A stretch of 63,937 bases of DNA from Bacteroidales bacterium (GCA_030654075.1 JAURYB010000035.1:1-63937), one strand, 5' to 3'. Counted from the first letter of the stretch, positions 18,437 to 27,491 are shown. Notes: generated by a model not told the origin, from the sequence alone. Program-made: numbers and translations.

Positions 18437-18889
18437 ATGAAAATCAAATTCAACTGGGGAACCGGTATCTTCATATTTATTGCGTTGTTTCTGTTGGCAA
18501 ATGCGGTAGTAATTTACTTTAGTTTTCAGCAGAAAAATGATCTGGTTGCTGAAGAGTATTATCCTCAGGGCCTTGAATACCAGAAACAGATTGATCGTTT
18601 CGCCAAAGCGAATGCTTTATCCAGCCAGATTAGTATAAGTGAAAATCAGCAGGAACTGCTGATAACTTATCCCAAAGATATGAAAGGCAAAGACGTTAAA
18701 GGCGAAGTGGTTTTTTTCAGGCCATCAGACGAAAATGCTGATTTTCATGATAGTATCAGGTTCGACACTTCAATGATACAGCGTGTTCCGGTTGAAAAGT
18801 TTATCAAAGGCAAGTATGTTGCAAAGTTCTTCTGGAAAATGGATGGAAAAGAGTATGCGAATGAAAATACGTTTAGAGTGAATAAGTGA
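18437..18889 (+). CDS. ccoH: CcoH/FixH family cbb3 assembly protein
   Basis: A 150-residue protein with an N-terminal membrane anchor (about 9-28), then DLVAEEYYPQGLEYQKQIDR, the FixH signature region, and a periplasmic beta-rich domain. CcoH interacts with the cbb3 subunits during assembly. Position after ccoG in the same orientation fits the ccoGHIS gene set, except that here ccoI and ccoS are at the front of the block. The start ATG at 18437 leads directly into the anchor. Confidence 0.88.
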   Translation: MKIKFNWGTGIFIFIALFLLANAVVIYFSFQQKNDLVAEEYYPQGLEYQKQIDRFAKANALSSQISISENQQELLITYPKDMKGKDVKGEVVFFRPSDENADFHDSIRFDTSMIQRVPVEKFIKGKYVAKFFWKMDGKEYANENTFRVNK

Positions 18890-19078
18890 AAATTCAAAAA
18901 GTAAAGTTCAAAAAGTTCAAAGTTCAAAATGGTTCAATGTTCAAAGTTGTTCAAACCTGAAACCGACATCAAAGACCCATTTTTATGAACACTAAATTTA
19001 GCACTTTAGTTCCTTTGCCTTTGAACAACCTTGAACAACTAAATCCTAACCCCTAACCCCTAACCCCTCAAAAAAAAC
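18890..19078. repeat. Short AAGTTCAAA-type repeats between ccoH and the TauE-like gene
   Basis: Words of the type AAAGTTCAAA/GGTTCAATG recur at 18897-18955, and CCCCTAACCC-like words occur at 19045-19066. The sequence is low-complexity, with no gene. Confidence 0.5.
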
Positions 19079-19801
19079 ATGTTTCTCTGGACAGCATTTA
19101 TCGTAGGATTAGTCGGCAGCGCTCATTGCGCCGGCATGTGTGGGCCAATTGCCCTGGCACTACCGCTCAAAAGTGACAATTGGTTCACCCGTGTTGGTGG
19201 CGGATTGGTATATAATGCCGGACGTATTATTACCTATATGATACTAGGAGCTATTTTCGGAATGCTCGGTAAAGGACTTCATATGGCTGGATTTCAGCTG
19301 TGGGCTTCTATTGTCATAGGTATTCTTATGATTGTTATGGTTGTTGTTCCACTGATATTTAAAAAAATGCCATCACTCAACAATGTTTTTGAGGGATATT
19401 CAGCAAGACTTTTGGGCGGATTCAGAAATATGTTCCGCACAGGAGGCACTTTTTCCTTATTTGGTATTGGTTTGCTGAATGGAATACTACCCTGTGGGCT
19501 TGTTTACGTGGCTGTAGCGGGAGCAATCAATACGGGCGATGTAATTTCGGCAATGATGTATATGGCTCTGTTTGGCGCAGGAACTATTCCTGTTATGCTT
19601 GCGGTTTCTCTTGCAGGAACTATGATCAGCCTGAAACTCAGGGTTTTTGTGAACAAACTTTCACCTTACGTAATCGTTCTGTTAGGAGTTCTCTTCATTC
19701 TTCGAGGTTTATCGCTGGGGATTCCTTATGTAAGCCCTAAAGCAGAAGCACTTACACCGGTAATTGAAAAAGCGCATAAATGCTGTAATCCCAATCAATA
19801 A
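19079..19801 (+). CDS. Sulfite exporter TauE/SafE-like membrane protein of the cbb3 cluster
   Basis: A 240-residue protein with about six membrane helices and an N-terminal GSAHCAGMCGP motif. It belongs to the TauE/SafE (UreH-like) family members that sit beside cbb3 oxidase genes and are thought to act in copper or heme handling during maturation; that role is not proven here. A second motif, GLLNGILPCGLVYVA, lies near residue 139. The C-terminus ends with HKCCNPNQ, a possible metal-binding tail. Its position directly after ccoH supports the link to oxidase biogenesis rather than sulfite export. Confidence 0.85.
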   Translation: MFLWTAFIVGLVGSAHCAGMCGPIALALPLKSDNWFTRVGGGLVYNAGRIITYMILGAIFGMLGKGLHMAGFQLWASIVIGILMIVMVVVPLIFKKMPSLNNVFEGYSARLLGGFRNMFRTGGTFSLFGIGLLNGILPCGLVYVAVAGAINTGDVISAMMYMALFGAGTIPVMLAVSLAGTMISLKLRVFVNKLSPYVIVLLGVLFILRGLSLGIPYVSPKAEALTPVIEKAHKCCNPNQ

Positions 19802-19841
19802 AAAACTTTGTATTAAAAGAATAACTTTGATCATTAATCAA

Positions 19842-19849
19842 TAATTTTG
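19842..19849 (+). promoter_or_regulatory. Putative -7 box of the cytochrome c gene
   Basis: TAATTTTG matches TAnnTTTG, 22 bases before the ATG at 19871. It supports the internal ATG over the one at 19847, which would lie inside the promoter. Confidence 0.5.
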
Positions 19850-19870
19850 CACACAAATAAACAAAACACT

Positions 19871-20347
19871 ATGAAAACCAGAAATTTTATTGCTATTGCA
19901 ATGGCAAGCTTCTTCGGACTTGCTATGATTACTTCATGTGGCGGCGGAAAATCCGGTGACCAGTCAACTACTGACACCACTGCAGTTAAAGAAGTGGCTG
20001 CAGGTCCTACTGCTGAACAAATGGCAATGGGTAAAGCCATTTATGAAACACCAGGCAAATGTATTACTTGCCACATGGCTAATGGCCAGGGAGTAGCAAG
20101 TGTATTCCCAAACCTGGTAGGTTCACAATTCCTGCTTAATTCAAAGGTTTTGGCTGTAACCCAGGTATTGAATGGTTCAGCGAAAGTTGGTAATAAAACA
20201 ATCAAATACCCGGCTCCTATGCTACCTCAGGTTGGATCCGCTGACAGCGCAGTTGCTGTTATCAATTACGTACTGAATAGCTTTGGCAATAAAGGAGGAA
20301 TGGTTACTCTAGATGAAGTGAAAGATGTTGTAATTGATCCGCGTTAG
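19871..20347 (+). CDS. Lipoprotein cytochrome c, class I
   Basis: A 158-residue c-type cytochrome. The signal peptide ends in a lipobox (AMITSC, with Cys near residue 20) and is followed by a GGGKSGDQ linker, so the protein is probably a lipoprotein facing the periplasm. A single heme site CITCH lies near residue 69, with a Met downstream (APMLPQV) as likely sixth ligand. The start was chosen at 19871 because the eight upstream codons lie at the promoter. Next to the cbb3 genes, it is the likely electron donor to CcoP. Confidence 0.88.
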   Translation: MKTRNFIAIAMASFFGLAMITSCGGGKSGDQSTTDTTAVKEVAAGPTAEQMAMGKAIYETPGKCITCHMANGQGVASVFPNLVGSQFLLNSKVLAVTQVLNGSAKVGNKTIKYPAPMLPQVGSADSAVAVINYVLNSFGNKGGMVTLDEVKDVVIDPR

Positions 20348-20371
20348 TAATTTCTATACTGTAGGATTTTA

Positions 20372-20399
20372 AAAGGGAGCTTCGGTTCCCTTTTTTTTT
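20372..20399 (+). terminator. Rho-independent terminator after the cytochrome c gene
   Basis: AAAGGGA(G) pairs with TTCCCTTT across a CTTCGG-type loop and is followed by nine T residues. It closes the oxidase block. Confidence 0.85.
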
Positions 20400-20444
20400 G
20401 TTCATAATTTTCAGTCCCGGTTCTGACGGTTGAAATTCTAAGTT

Positions 20445-20518
20445 CCAGGTTTCACGTTTCAGGTTTCATGTTTCAGGTTTCAAGTTCCGACATCCAGCAT
20501 CCGACATCCAACATTCTC
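20445..20518. repeat. GGTTTCA(C/T)GTTTCA repeats and CATCC repeats
   Basis: Tandem, slightly varied AGGTTTCAxGTTTC words are followed by GACATCCAGCATCC-like words. A related block (CATGTTTCAGAGTTTC) occurs at about 22342-22375. No coding potential. Confidence 0.5.
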
Positions 20519-20519
20519 C

Positions 20520-21311
20520 TTAATCTATCCTCATCTTCTCCAGTTTCTCGAGGCTTCCTTTAAAAACATTAAAATCTACATTTCCCCGAATCCCATCCAC
20601 TTTTCCGCGTTCGCTGTGTTGCCATAGAATCCATGGAGTTGTAAATTCATTATAAAACCGGTCGTGATCAAAATAACCTGCTATCCATAAAGGATAATCA
20701 TCAAAGCTGCCAATTAAATACGTGTTGTAAAAGTTGATGTTCGTATAAATAATCGGTTTGACATCGTATTGCTTCTCAAGTCTTCCGATAAAAACCTTCA
20801 AATCATCACATATTTTCTTTACAGTTTTACCATTACTGTATTCAATATCTACCACCGGGGGCAGGTCACCTTTAGTCAGTTTCACAACCTTTATAAAATT
20901 ATCAGCCTGTTTGTCAGCATCGCGCGATGGATAATAAAAATGATAGGCTCCCCGGAGTAATCCATTTTGCCCAGACTGCTTCCAGTTTGTTTCAAATCTG
21001 GCATCCTGCCTGGTAATTCCCTCTGTAGCTTTGATAAATGCAAAAGAAATCCGGATATCATTTTTCTTCATCTTACTCACGCGTTTCCAGTCGATTGTTC
21101 CCTGGTGCTTCGAGATATCTATTCCGTGAACAGAATATCCTTTAGGCATGATAATTCCAAATGACGAAACAGGATGCAAATTTCCCTGGTTTCTGTTAAA
21201 AAGACTATCGAAAAAGGTTGGTGCTTTTATGATAAGCAGCATAACAAGCAAAAGAAATCCCGGGATAAAGAAGAGACGAAGAAATACGCTTAAGTTTTTG
21301 GATATTTTCAT
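20520..21311 (-). CDS. Glycoside hydrolase family 25 lysozyme (muramidase)
   Basis: A 263-residue protein with an N-terminal membrane anchor (about 9-27) and a GH25 domain (about 60-255). Family marks are GIDISKHQGTIDW (first catalytic Asp), FAFIKATEG, GAYHFYYP, PPVVDIEY (catalytic Asp/Glu pair), IIYTNINFYNTYL and the final DFNVF. It is predicted to cleave the beta-1,4 bond between N-acetylmuramic acid and N-acetylglucosamine in peptidoglycan, acting from the periplasmic side. It is a single gene flanked by repeats. It is unlikely to be phage-derived, as no phage genes are near. Confidence 0.9.
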   Translation of the reverse strand: MKISKNLSVFLRLFFIPGFLLLVMLLIIKAPTFFDSLFNRNQGNLHPVSSFGIIMPKGYSVHGIDISKHQGTIDWKRVSKMKKNDIRISFAFIKATEGITRQDARFETNWKQSGQNGLLRGAYHFYYPSRDADKQADNFIKVVKLTKGDLPPVVDIEYSNGKTVKKICDDLKVFIGRLEKQYDVKPIIYTNINFYNTYLIGSFDDYPLWIAGYFDHDRFYNEFTTPWILWQHSERGKVDGIRGNVDFNVFKGSLEKLEKMRID

Positions 21312-21326
21312 AAATTAATTTCTTTT

Positions 21327-21505
21327 ACCACGGAGGTATGGAGTACACAGAGGTTCACGGAGTAGTATTTTTTTCTGACTTTCCTGAATAATTAGTTGAT
21401 CCCAGGATTTCTTTTGTAGTATTGAAAACAGTGTGATAAGGACTATTCTTCATCTGTGATTATGTATTTTTCCGTGTCTCTCTGTGATCTTTGTGCCTCC
21501 GTGGT
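21327..21505. repeat. Imperfect inverted repeat with ACCACGGAGG ends
   Basis: ACCACGGAGG at 21327 and its complement ending at 21505 bound a 179-base element. The two arms continue to match loosely for about 40 bases on each side (CACAGAG, CACGGA words). It resembles a small non-coding mobile-type element. No target duplication could be identified. Confidence 0.5.
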
Positions 21506-21652
21506 TTTATATCCCTGTATTCGATGGGAAAGTAAACAGGCTAAAAATCGGATTTTTCATCGTAATTTTGCTACTGTTCACTAAAACGGCAAATTTAGTG
21601 TTGTTTGTTGAACGAAAAGGGAATGAAGAATGTTTTATAAAGAAATTCAATT

Positions 21653-22291
21653 ATGCTAAACGACGTTGTTACCATTGAAAGAAAGCATACAAATGCAGCA
21701 GCAACTTTGTTTGACAGGGTTATCCACGATCGCAAATCAAAATTCATAGTTACTATTTCGGGCGAGGTTGGAACCGGGAAATGTGAAATAGCACATGAAC
21801 TGGGCCGGAAACTTATTGAAGCGGGAATAAGTGTGAAGTTGTTGCATATGGACAGCTATTACCATATCCCACCTAGTGAACGGCTGGAATGGAGAAAAAA
21901 GCATGGCCTCGAAAAAATAGGTTATGATGAATATGACTGGAAAACCATCAATCACAATATTGACGATTTCAGGATGAATAAGAAGTCTGTTTTACCTCTA
22001 GTGGATTTGTTTACGCAAAAGGTCGATCAGCTTCATACTGATTTTAATGGTATTGAAATTCTTGTAATTGAAGGCTTATATTCCATCAGGATTAACCAAA
22101 GCGACTTACGGGTGTTTATTGAACTTACTTACGAAGATACCTGGGAAGAGCAAAAGGAAACGCACAAAGAAGTACTTGACGATTTCAGGATGGAGGTACT
22201 TGCCCATGAACACAAAGCGGTACAATCATTAAAAAGCCTGGCCGATTTCTATATTGATTTCGATACTGCGGGAGAAATTTTTCATTTGTAA
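21653..22291 (+). CDS. Uridine kinase/phosphoribulokinase-like P-loop protein
   Basis: A 212-residue cytoplasmic protein. The Walker A-type loop GEVGTGKCE lies at about 37-45, LLHMDSYYHIPP (about 64-75) matches the uridine-kinase substrate loop, and IEILVIEGLYSIRI is the Walker B-like strand (about 135-148). The C-terminal lid is shorter than in true Udk proteins. It likely phosphorylates a small hydroxyl substrate such as a nucleoside or pantothenate-like compound, which cannot be defined further. The Ser of the usual GxSGSGK loop is replaced (GEVGTGK). It stands alone between repeats and the GH13 gene. Confidence 0.75.
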   Translation: MLNDVVTIERKHTNAAATLFDRVIHDRKSKFIVTISGEVGTGKCEIAHELGRKLIEAGISVKLLHMDSYYHIPPSERLEWRKKHGLEKIGYDEYDWKTINHNIDDFRMNKKSVLPLVDLFTQKVDQLHTDFNGIEILVIEGLYSIRINQSDLRVFIELTYEDTWEEQKETHKEVLDDFRMEVLAHEHKAVQSLKSLADFYIDFDTAGEIFHL

Positions 22292-22316
22292 ATCATTATT
22301 TCAGGTTTCAAGGTGT

Positions 22317-22350
22317 CACGTGCACTGAGCGGAGTCGAAGTGCATGTTTC
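22317..22350. repeat. Dispersed repeat with GTGCACT...AAGTGCA ends
   Basis: TGCACT and AGTGCA flank GAGCGGAGTCGA, a hairpin of a kind often dispersed in Bacteroidota genomes. It lies between the kinase-like gene and the GH13 gene. Confidence 0.45.
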
Positions 22351-22443
22351 AGAGTTTCATGTTTCAGAGTTTCACAATTTCGCGCCTTCTCCCCCAAATC
22401 CAAATCCAAATCCTAATCCCCAACCCCTAACTCCCACAAAAAC

Positions 22444-23742
22444 GTGAGTCAAAAATATAAATTCCCCGAATGGGCGCGCAACCAGGTAGTATATGAAGTT
22501 AACCTCAGGCAATATACGCCAGGGGGAACCATTAAAGAGTTCAGGCAGCACTTACCGCGATTAAAGGATCTGGGAGCCGGGATACTATGGTTTATGCCTG
22601 TTCAACCTGTTGGAATACTAAATCGCAAAGGCACACTGGGAAGCTACTATTCCATCCGTAATTATTGCGAGCTGGATGCCGCTTATGGCAGCATGAAAGA
22701 ATTTGTGGATCTTGTGCATGAAATTCACTCGATGGGAATGTATGTTATCCTCGACTGGGTTGCCAATCATACGGCCTGGGATCATAATTGGGTAAAGGAA
22801 TTTCCGGCGTTTTACACCAGGAACGAAGCCGGCGAGGTACATCCTCCGTTTCCGGAATGGGAAGATGTAATTGATCTTGATTATTCAAACCAGGATCTAC
22901 GCGTAGAGATGATATCCAGTATGAAATTCTGGATTGAAACTGCTGATCTTGACGGATTCCGATGTGATATGGCTATGCTTGTTCCAACGGATTTCTGGAA
23001 TGCGGCACGAAAAGAAATAGAAACAGTGAAACCTGTTTTTATGTTAGCCGAAGCTGAACAGCGCGATCTCACTGAAGAAGCTTTTGATGTGCTTTACAAC
23101 TGGAACCTGATGCATGTGTGGAATGATATCGCAAAAGGCAAATATACCGCTGACGAAATCCGATGGCGGATACCTTCCGAAATAACAGATTTCCCAGAAG
23201 GCTCTGACAATATGATGTTTATCAGCAATCACGACGAAAATTCGTGGAACGGATCGGAGATTGAACGATTAAATTATGCGCTTGAAGCTTTTGCGGTTCT
23301 GATTTTTACACTTCCGGGTATGCCTCTTATCTATTCGGGCATGGAAGCCGGTAATCATCGCCGGCTCGAGTTCTTCGACAAAGACTGTATCGACTGGAAA
23401 CAGGATAAAATGGCAGTACTGTATTCGAAACTTGCGCATCTCAGAATGCAAAACCCGGCACTCTGGAGCCTGCAGCCTAAATCAGATTTTAAATTAATCA
23501 CTTCAGATAGGGATGATAAAATTTTGAGCTTTATACGCCAAACTTCAGGAGATAAAGTGTTGGTAATTCTAAATCTGAGTGCGGAAAACATTGATTTTCG
23601 ATTTACCGGGGAAGGTTTCCAGGGGAAATATAAAGATGTAATAACTGAAATGCAGGTTATTATGGGCGATACACCTTGTTTTTCGCTCGAAGCCTGGGGA
23701 TATCGGTTATGGGAAGGGCAATTGACTGACAAAGTAAGCTAA
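22444..23742 (+). CDS. GH13 alpha-amylase family enzyme
   Basis: A 432-residue cytoplasmic glycoside hydrolase or glucanotransferase (no signal peptide). The (beta/alpha)8 motifs are present: DWVANHT (region I), DGFRCDMA with nucleophile D175 (region II), AEAE with acid E203 (region III) and FISNHDEN with D264 (region IV). A short beta-sandwich domain C covers about 345-432. The domain between strands 3 and 4 is small. The reading frame starts with GTG at 22444 (GTG AGT CAA), with no Shine-Dalgarno. Likely acts on intracellular alpha-glucan or maltodextrin; the exact specificity is unknown. Confidence 0.9.
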   Translation: MSQKYKFPEWARNQVVYEVNLRQYTPGGTIKEFRQHLPRLKDLGAGILWFMPVQPVGILNRKGTLGSYYSIRNYCELDAAYGSMKEFVDLVHEIHSMGMYVILDWVANHTAWDHNWVKEFPAFYTRNEAGEVHPPFPEWEDVIDLDYSNQDLRVEMISSMKFWIETADLDGFRCDMAMLVPTDFWNAARKEIETVKPVFMLAEAEQRDLTEEAFDVLYNWNLMHVWNDIAKGKYTADEIRWRIPSEITDFPEGSDNMMFISNHDENSWNGSEIERLNYALEAFAVLIFTLPGMPLIYSGMEAGNHRRLEFFDKDCIDWKQDKMAVLYSKLAHLRMQNPALWSLQPKSDFKLITSDRDDKILSFIRQTSGDKVLVILNLSAENIDFRFTGEGFQGKYKDVITEMQVIMGDTPCFSLEAWGYRLWEGQLTDKVS

Positions 23743-24386
23743 ATCCGGGAGACTATAATTTAAGGAACGATAGTGAACTGAAATTAGCTTTTCGAATCCC
23801 TGCCCGACTGTTCAGTCGGGTATCCCGAGCGATGGCTGGTGAGCCTGCCGAACCAGGTCGGGGGATATCCCAGGTCTTATTCCTTGCCCCTTGGAGCGAA
23901 ATTGAAAAGATATACTTTGTTGATAACTCGTCCGCTTGCGGCGAGGTAGTTCATTTTAAAATAAAACCCTGAAACATTTCTGTTTCAGGGTACATATAGA
24001 ATTTCGATATGCAAATTGTAGATTTTAAGCTTCGAAGATAAAGGGATAATTCCAACAAGAAAACATTAATGTATAAACGTTGGAAAATTCAATTTAACGC
24101 TTTATTACAGCTATTAAACGCTTTTTACTGACTTGAGTGCTCATATGATAAACAGGCATCAGCTTTTAATTCTGAGTGCTTTTACTTTGCTATTGGAAGA
24201 TTGGAATGCCATGGTTAAAACAGGATGTTAATTTTGATGTTTAAAAATTGGCTCAAGGAAAATGGTATAACATTAACGGCAGGAAAGTGAAGAATGTAAG
24301 TCTTCAAAACCAGATGAAATTACACGATTAAGCCAGAAAGCAGTATATCGTTTTAAGCGCAGTTCAGCGCCACCAAATCACAACTA
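23743..24386. other. Long spacer with hairpins and repeats, no gene recognised
   Basis: Holds a perfect hairpin CCCGACTG/CAGTCGGG (23803-23820), a GGTGAGCCTGCCGAACCA word of a common dispersed repeat (23836-23855), a CTCGtCCGC/GCGGcGAG hairpin (23927-23945) and the stem at 23967-23990. Between about 24230 and 24380 the plus strand has a short run resembling decayed coding sequence (a frame reading KWYNINGRKVKNV between stops), but no family could be recognised. Confidence 0.45.
23967..23990 (-). terminator. Hairpin, probable terminator on the minus strand
   Basis: CCCTGAAAC pairs perfectly with GTTTCAGGG. On the minus strand the stem is followed by a TTTTATTTT tract, so it would stop transcription from the LytTR regulator gene, although that gene ends 397 bases earlier. 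It is not followed by T residues on the plus strand. Confidence 0.4.
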
Positions 24387-25139
24387 TTATTTGCCAGTAA
24401 GCGCTTTCAGAAATTTCTGATTACGACGGATAGCAACGTCCAGAATTGTCCCATTGTCAAGCACCACCTGGAAACCTTCCGATCGGCTATATGATTTGAT
24501 AAAATTCAGATTTACGAGAAAAGATTTATGGATTCTGAAAAAGATATCATCAGGAAGTATTTCTTCAAGGTAGCTTATCGGTTTTGAAACAAGGATAGGT
24601 TCACCACGGACAGTGAATATTCTGGTATAATTCTGTTCTGCTTCACAGTACATCAGGGAATTCACATTTTCGAGCTGGTAACCGGTAAATGTTGGAAGGG
24701 CAACTTTCCCCTTAGGGTCAGGGAGTGGATTTATTGAACTTAGAAACTTTTCGATATGCTCGTGCGAAATTCCTTTTGCTTTTCTTTTTTCATACAAGTT
24801 GATCGCTTCCTGTAAATCTATTTGATTTATAGGTTTGAGAATGTAATCAAGAGCGGCTACTTTTACCGCATTAATAGCAAAATCCTGATACGCGGTAGTA
24901 AAGATTACCGAAAACGGAACATCGTTAAAGTAGTCGAAAAGCTTAAATCCATTTTCGCCAGGCATTTCAATATCAAGGAATACAAGGTCTGGATGAAGCT
25001 TATTGATTGATATAACACCTTCTTTCACAGATTCAACCGAGTCAATTACTTTAAGTTTATCAGGGAATAAACGCTTGAGCATGGCCTGTAATGTATATCT
25101 GGCAGGTTGTTCATCGTCAATAATTAGTGCAGATATCAT
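24387..25139 (-). CDS. LytTR-family response regulator (orphan)
   Basis: A 250-residue regulator. The receiver domain (1-120) has acidic pocket D8/D9, phospho-acceptor D56 in FLDIEMPG, Thr in FTTAY and Lys102 in ILKPI. A LytTR DNA-binding domain occupies about 150-248 (RIHKSFLVNLNFI is the conserved block). No sensor kinase lies beside it, unlike the second LytTR gene at 31458. The start at 25139 follows a TATATTTG -7 box by 25 bases. Confidence 0.92.
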   Translation of the reverse strand: MISALIIDDEQPARYTLQAMLKRLFPDKLKVIDSVESVKEGVISINKLHPDLVFLDIEMPGENGFKLFDYFNDVPFSVIFTTAYQDFAINAVKVAALDYILKPINQIDLQEAINLYEKRKAKGISHEHIEKFLSSINPLPDPKGKVALPTFTGYQLENVNSLMYCEAEQNYTRIFTVRGEPILVSKPISYLEEILPDDIFFRIHKSFLVNLNFIKSYSRSEGFQVVLDNGTILDVAIRRNQKFLKALTGK

Positions 25140-25163
25140 TTACCGAAAAATATTAAAGTCATG

Positions 25164-25171
25164 CAAATATA
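25164..25171 (-). promoter_or_regulatory. Putative -7 box of the orphan LytTR gene
   Basis: TATATTTG on the minus strand matches TAnnTTTG. It lies 25 bases upstream of the ATG at 25139. Confidence 0.5.
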
Positions 25172-25421
25172 GTAAGAAGTGCTCATTCTAGCGATATTAT
25201 TATTCCGGCTATAATTTTTACCTTTTGATGGATATTGCATATTTGAATTCAGATGAAACAGGTTGTATATAAGTTGATTAGACGAAAAAAATAAACAGTA
25301 TTTATCCCGAAATCATAAAACGTTTGAATATGATTTGGTTAATTAGATGCCTTTGTATAATTTTGGCATTTGAAAGTCGATTGATTTTTTAGGATAACGT
25401 ATAAATCAGTTTTAAATAAAC

Positions 25422-25494
25422 GCGGAAGTAGCTCAGTTGGTAGAGCATCAGCTTCCCAAGCTGAGGGTCGCGAGTTCGAATCTCGTTTTCCGCT
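25422..25494 (+). tRNA. tRNA-Gly (anticodon CCC)
   Basis: A complete 73-base cloverleaf. The acceptor arm GCGGAAG pairs with TTTCCGC, the D arm is GCTC/GAGC, and the anticodon stem TCAGC/GCTGA encloses the loop TTCCCAA (anticodon CCC). The variable loop is five bases, and the T arm GCGAG/CTCGT encloses TTCGAAT. The discriminator base T is typical of glycine tRNAs. CCA is not encoded. Confidence 0.95.
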
Positions 25495-25676
25495 CAAACA
25501 ATGTCATCAGCACATAGTTGGTGACATTTTTATTTTTAACAACTTTCCGGCTTAAGGAACACACTTTTTATTCTTCAAAAAAGTAATCTTCCTGTTCTGG
25601 TAGTTTGGTTTTAGAACAGGAAATCCAGCTTTGTTAAAACGCCTGAAAGTATTTTATTATAATTGGTGATTGGCTT

Positions 25677-27032
25677 ATGCGAAAAAAAAGTACAACAAGA
25701 AGCACTACGGATAGTTTAGGCACCGAAAAACTCGGGAAGCTGCTTTTACAGTATTCCGTTCCGGCTATTGTTGCAACGGCAGCAGCCTCTCTTTATAATA
25801 TTATCGACAGGATTTTTATCGGGCAGGGTGTAGGCCCGATGGCTATTTCAGGCCTGGCGCTCACTTTTCCTTTGATGAATATTACTGCTGCCTTTGGCGC
25901 CATGGTTGGAGTGGGTGCCAGCGCTATGGTTTCCATCAGGCTTGGGCAGAATGACCGCAAGGGTGCAACACTGATTCTTGGTAATGCGGTAATGCTGAAT
26001 ATTATTCTCGGAATCGCTGTAGCCCTTATTACATTTGTTTTTCTGGATCCAATTCTATACGCGCTTGGTGCCAGCAAAGATACTTTGCCTTATGCAAAGG
26101 AATTTATGCAGGTAATATTATTGGGTAATGTTTTTACACATCTTTACCTCGGCCTTAACAACATCATGCGGGCATCCGGTTATCCCGGGAAAGCAATGGT
26201 TACCACACTAATTACGGTTGGGATTAATCTTGCGCTGGCTCCTTTATTTATTTTTATTTTTCATTGGGGAATCCGGGGAGCTGCTTTGGCTACAGTAATT
26301 GCACAGGCAATCGGTACATTATGGTCAGTTCTTCACTTTGCAAAAACCAGCAGTTTTGTACATTTTCTTCCCGGCTACATGAAGTTAAAGAGGGAGATCA
26401 TTAAAGATATTATTTCAATCGGAATGTCTAGTTTTTTGATGTTACTGAGTGCCAGCGTTGTAATTTCTATACTGAATCTGAGTCTTGGAAAGTATGGTGG
26501 TGATTATGCAATCGGTGCTTTTGGTATTATTAACAGTATCGGAAACCTCACCGTTATGGTTGTAATTGGGTTTAACCAGGGAATGCAGCCCATTGTAGGA
26601 TATAATTATGGCGCACGTAAAATTCCGAGGGTATTACGAACATTCAAACTGACTATTTTCGCAGGGACCTGTGTAACCATTTTTGGATTTTTGCTTGCTG
26701 AAATTTTCCCTAAACAGATTGCATCAGCATTCACGAGTAATGTTGATCTTATAAATTTGGCAGTAAATGGGATGCGGATTAATATGATGATGTTCCCGAT
26801 TATCGGGTTTCAGGTTGTAGCATCCAGTTTTTTTCAATCCATTGGCAAAGCAAAAGTTTCTATTTATCTTTCACTTACCAGGCAAGTCGTGTTCCTCATT
26901 CCGGCGCTTCTTATTCTTCCACACTTTTTAGGGCTTAATGGAGTGTGGCTTGGAGGACCTGTTGCCGATCTAACCTCATCGCTGCTCACACTTTTTGTGC
27001 TGAAATGGCAATTGAAAAAACTGCATCTGTAA
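25677..27032 (+). CDS. MATE family multidrug/Na+ antiporter
   Basis: A 451-residue membrane protein with about 12 hydrophobic helices in two homologous halves. The N-terminal LLLQYSVPAIVATAAASLYNI... and GPMAISGLALTFPL blocks, and the central FNQGMQPIVGYNYGA motif, are typical of the MATE (DinF/NorM-related) family. It is predicted to export cationic drugs or metabolites in exchange for Na+ or H+. It starts 182 bases after the tRNA and has no operon partner. Substrate unknown. Confidence 0.92.
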   Translation: MRKKSTTRSTTDSLGTEKLGKLLLQYSVPAIVATAAASLYNIIDRIFIGQGVGPMAISGLALTFPLMNITAAFGAMVGVGASAMVSIRLGQNDRKGATLILGNAVMLNIILGIAVALITFVFLDPILYALGASKDTLPYAKEFMQVILLGNVFTHLYLGLNNIMRASGYPGKAMVTTLITVGINLALAPLFIFIFHWGIRGAALATVIAQAIGTLWSVLHFAKTSSFVHFLPGYMKLKREIIKDIISIGMSSFLMLLSASVVISILNLSLGKYGGDYAIGAFGIINSIGNLTVMVVIGFNQGMQPIVGYNYGARKIPRVLRTFKLTIFAGTCVTIFGFLLAEIFPKQIASAFTSNVDLINLAVNGMRINMMMFPIIGFQVVASSFFQSIGKAKVSIYLSLTRQVVFLIPALLILPHFLGLNGVWLGGPVADLTSSLLTLFVLKWQLKKLHL

Positions 27033-27281
27033 TTGCCACTACAAGTCAATGCTATCGGGTATGCGATACTTTCATTGTTATTCAGATGAGGAGGGCTATA
27101 CCTGTTGCCAGCTATTGAAGATTTGTTTTACTGTTTTCAGCATACGGAAGTTGATTTTTTGACTTTCTTCGTAATTTTACTTCAATAATCCTGCAGACTC
27201 TAAGAGACCGTATGATTTCCTGAAATAATTTTTGCCCGAATCTGAAACCCTTTTCAGTATTATTTAATAAAACCAAGAGCC

Positions 27282-27491
27282 ATGAAAACTAAAGAATTTA
27301 TATTAAGTGTTTTAATGACGTTTGTGCTGGCTTTTATAACTACAATGCTGGTTACTTTACTTTGGAATCTGCTAATTGAAAAAACGGGCGCAATCGTTGA
27401 CTGGAAAACGTCATTTTTATTTGCAATTATTCTTGGATTAGTAATCCCGATTGTTCGGAATACTCCAAAGACGAAAGGAAATCAGGAATAA
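27282..27491 (+). CDS. Small two-helix membrane protein with a possibly altered C-terminus
   Basis: A 69-residue protein, not recognised, with helices at about 6-28 and 42-58. The last nine codons (TPKTKGNQE) overlap, in another frame, the first recognisable codons of the GyrI-like pseudogene that follows. The tail of this protein may therefore be a product of the deletion that removed the 5' part of that gene. The ATG at 27282 follows AAGAGCC. Confidence 0.55.
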   Translation: MKTKEFILSVLMTFVLAFITTMLVTLLWNLLIEKTGAIVDWKTSFLFAIILGLVIPIVRNTPKTKGNQE

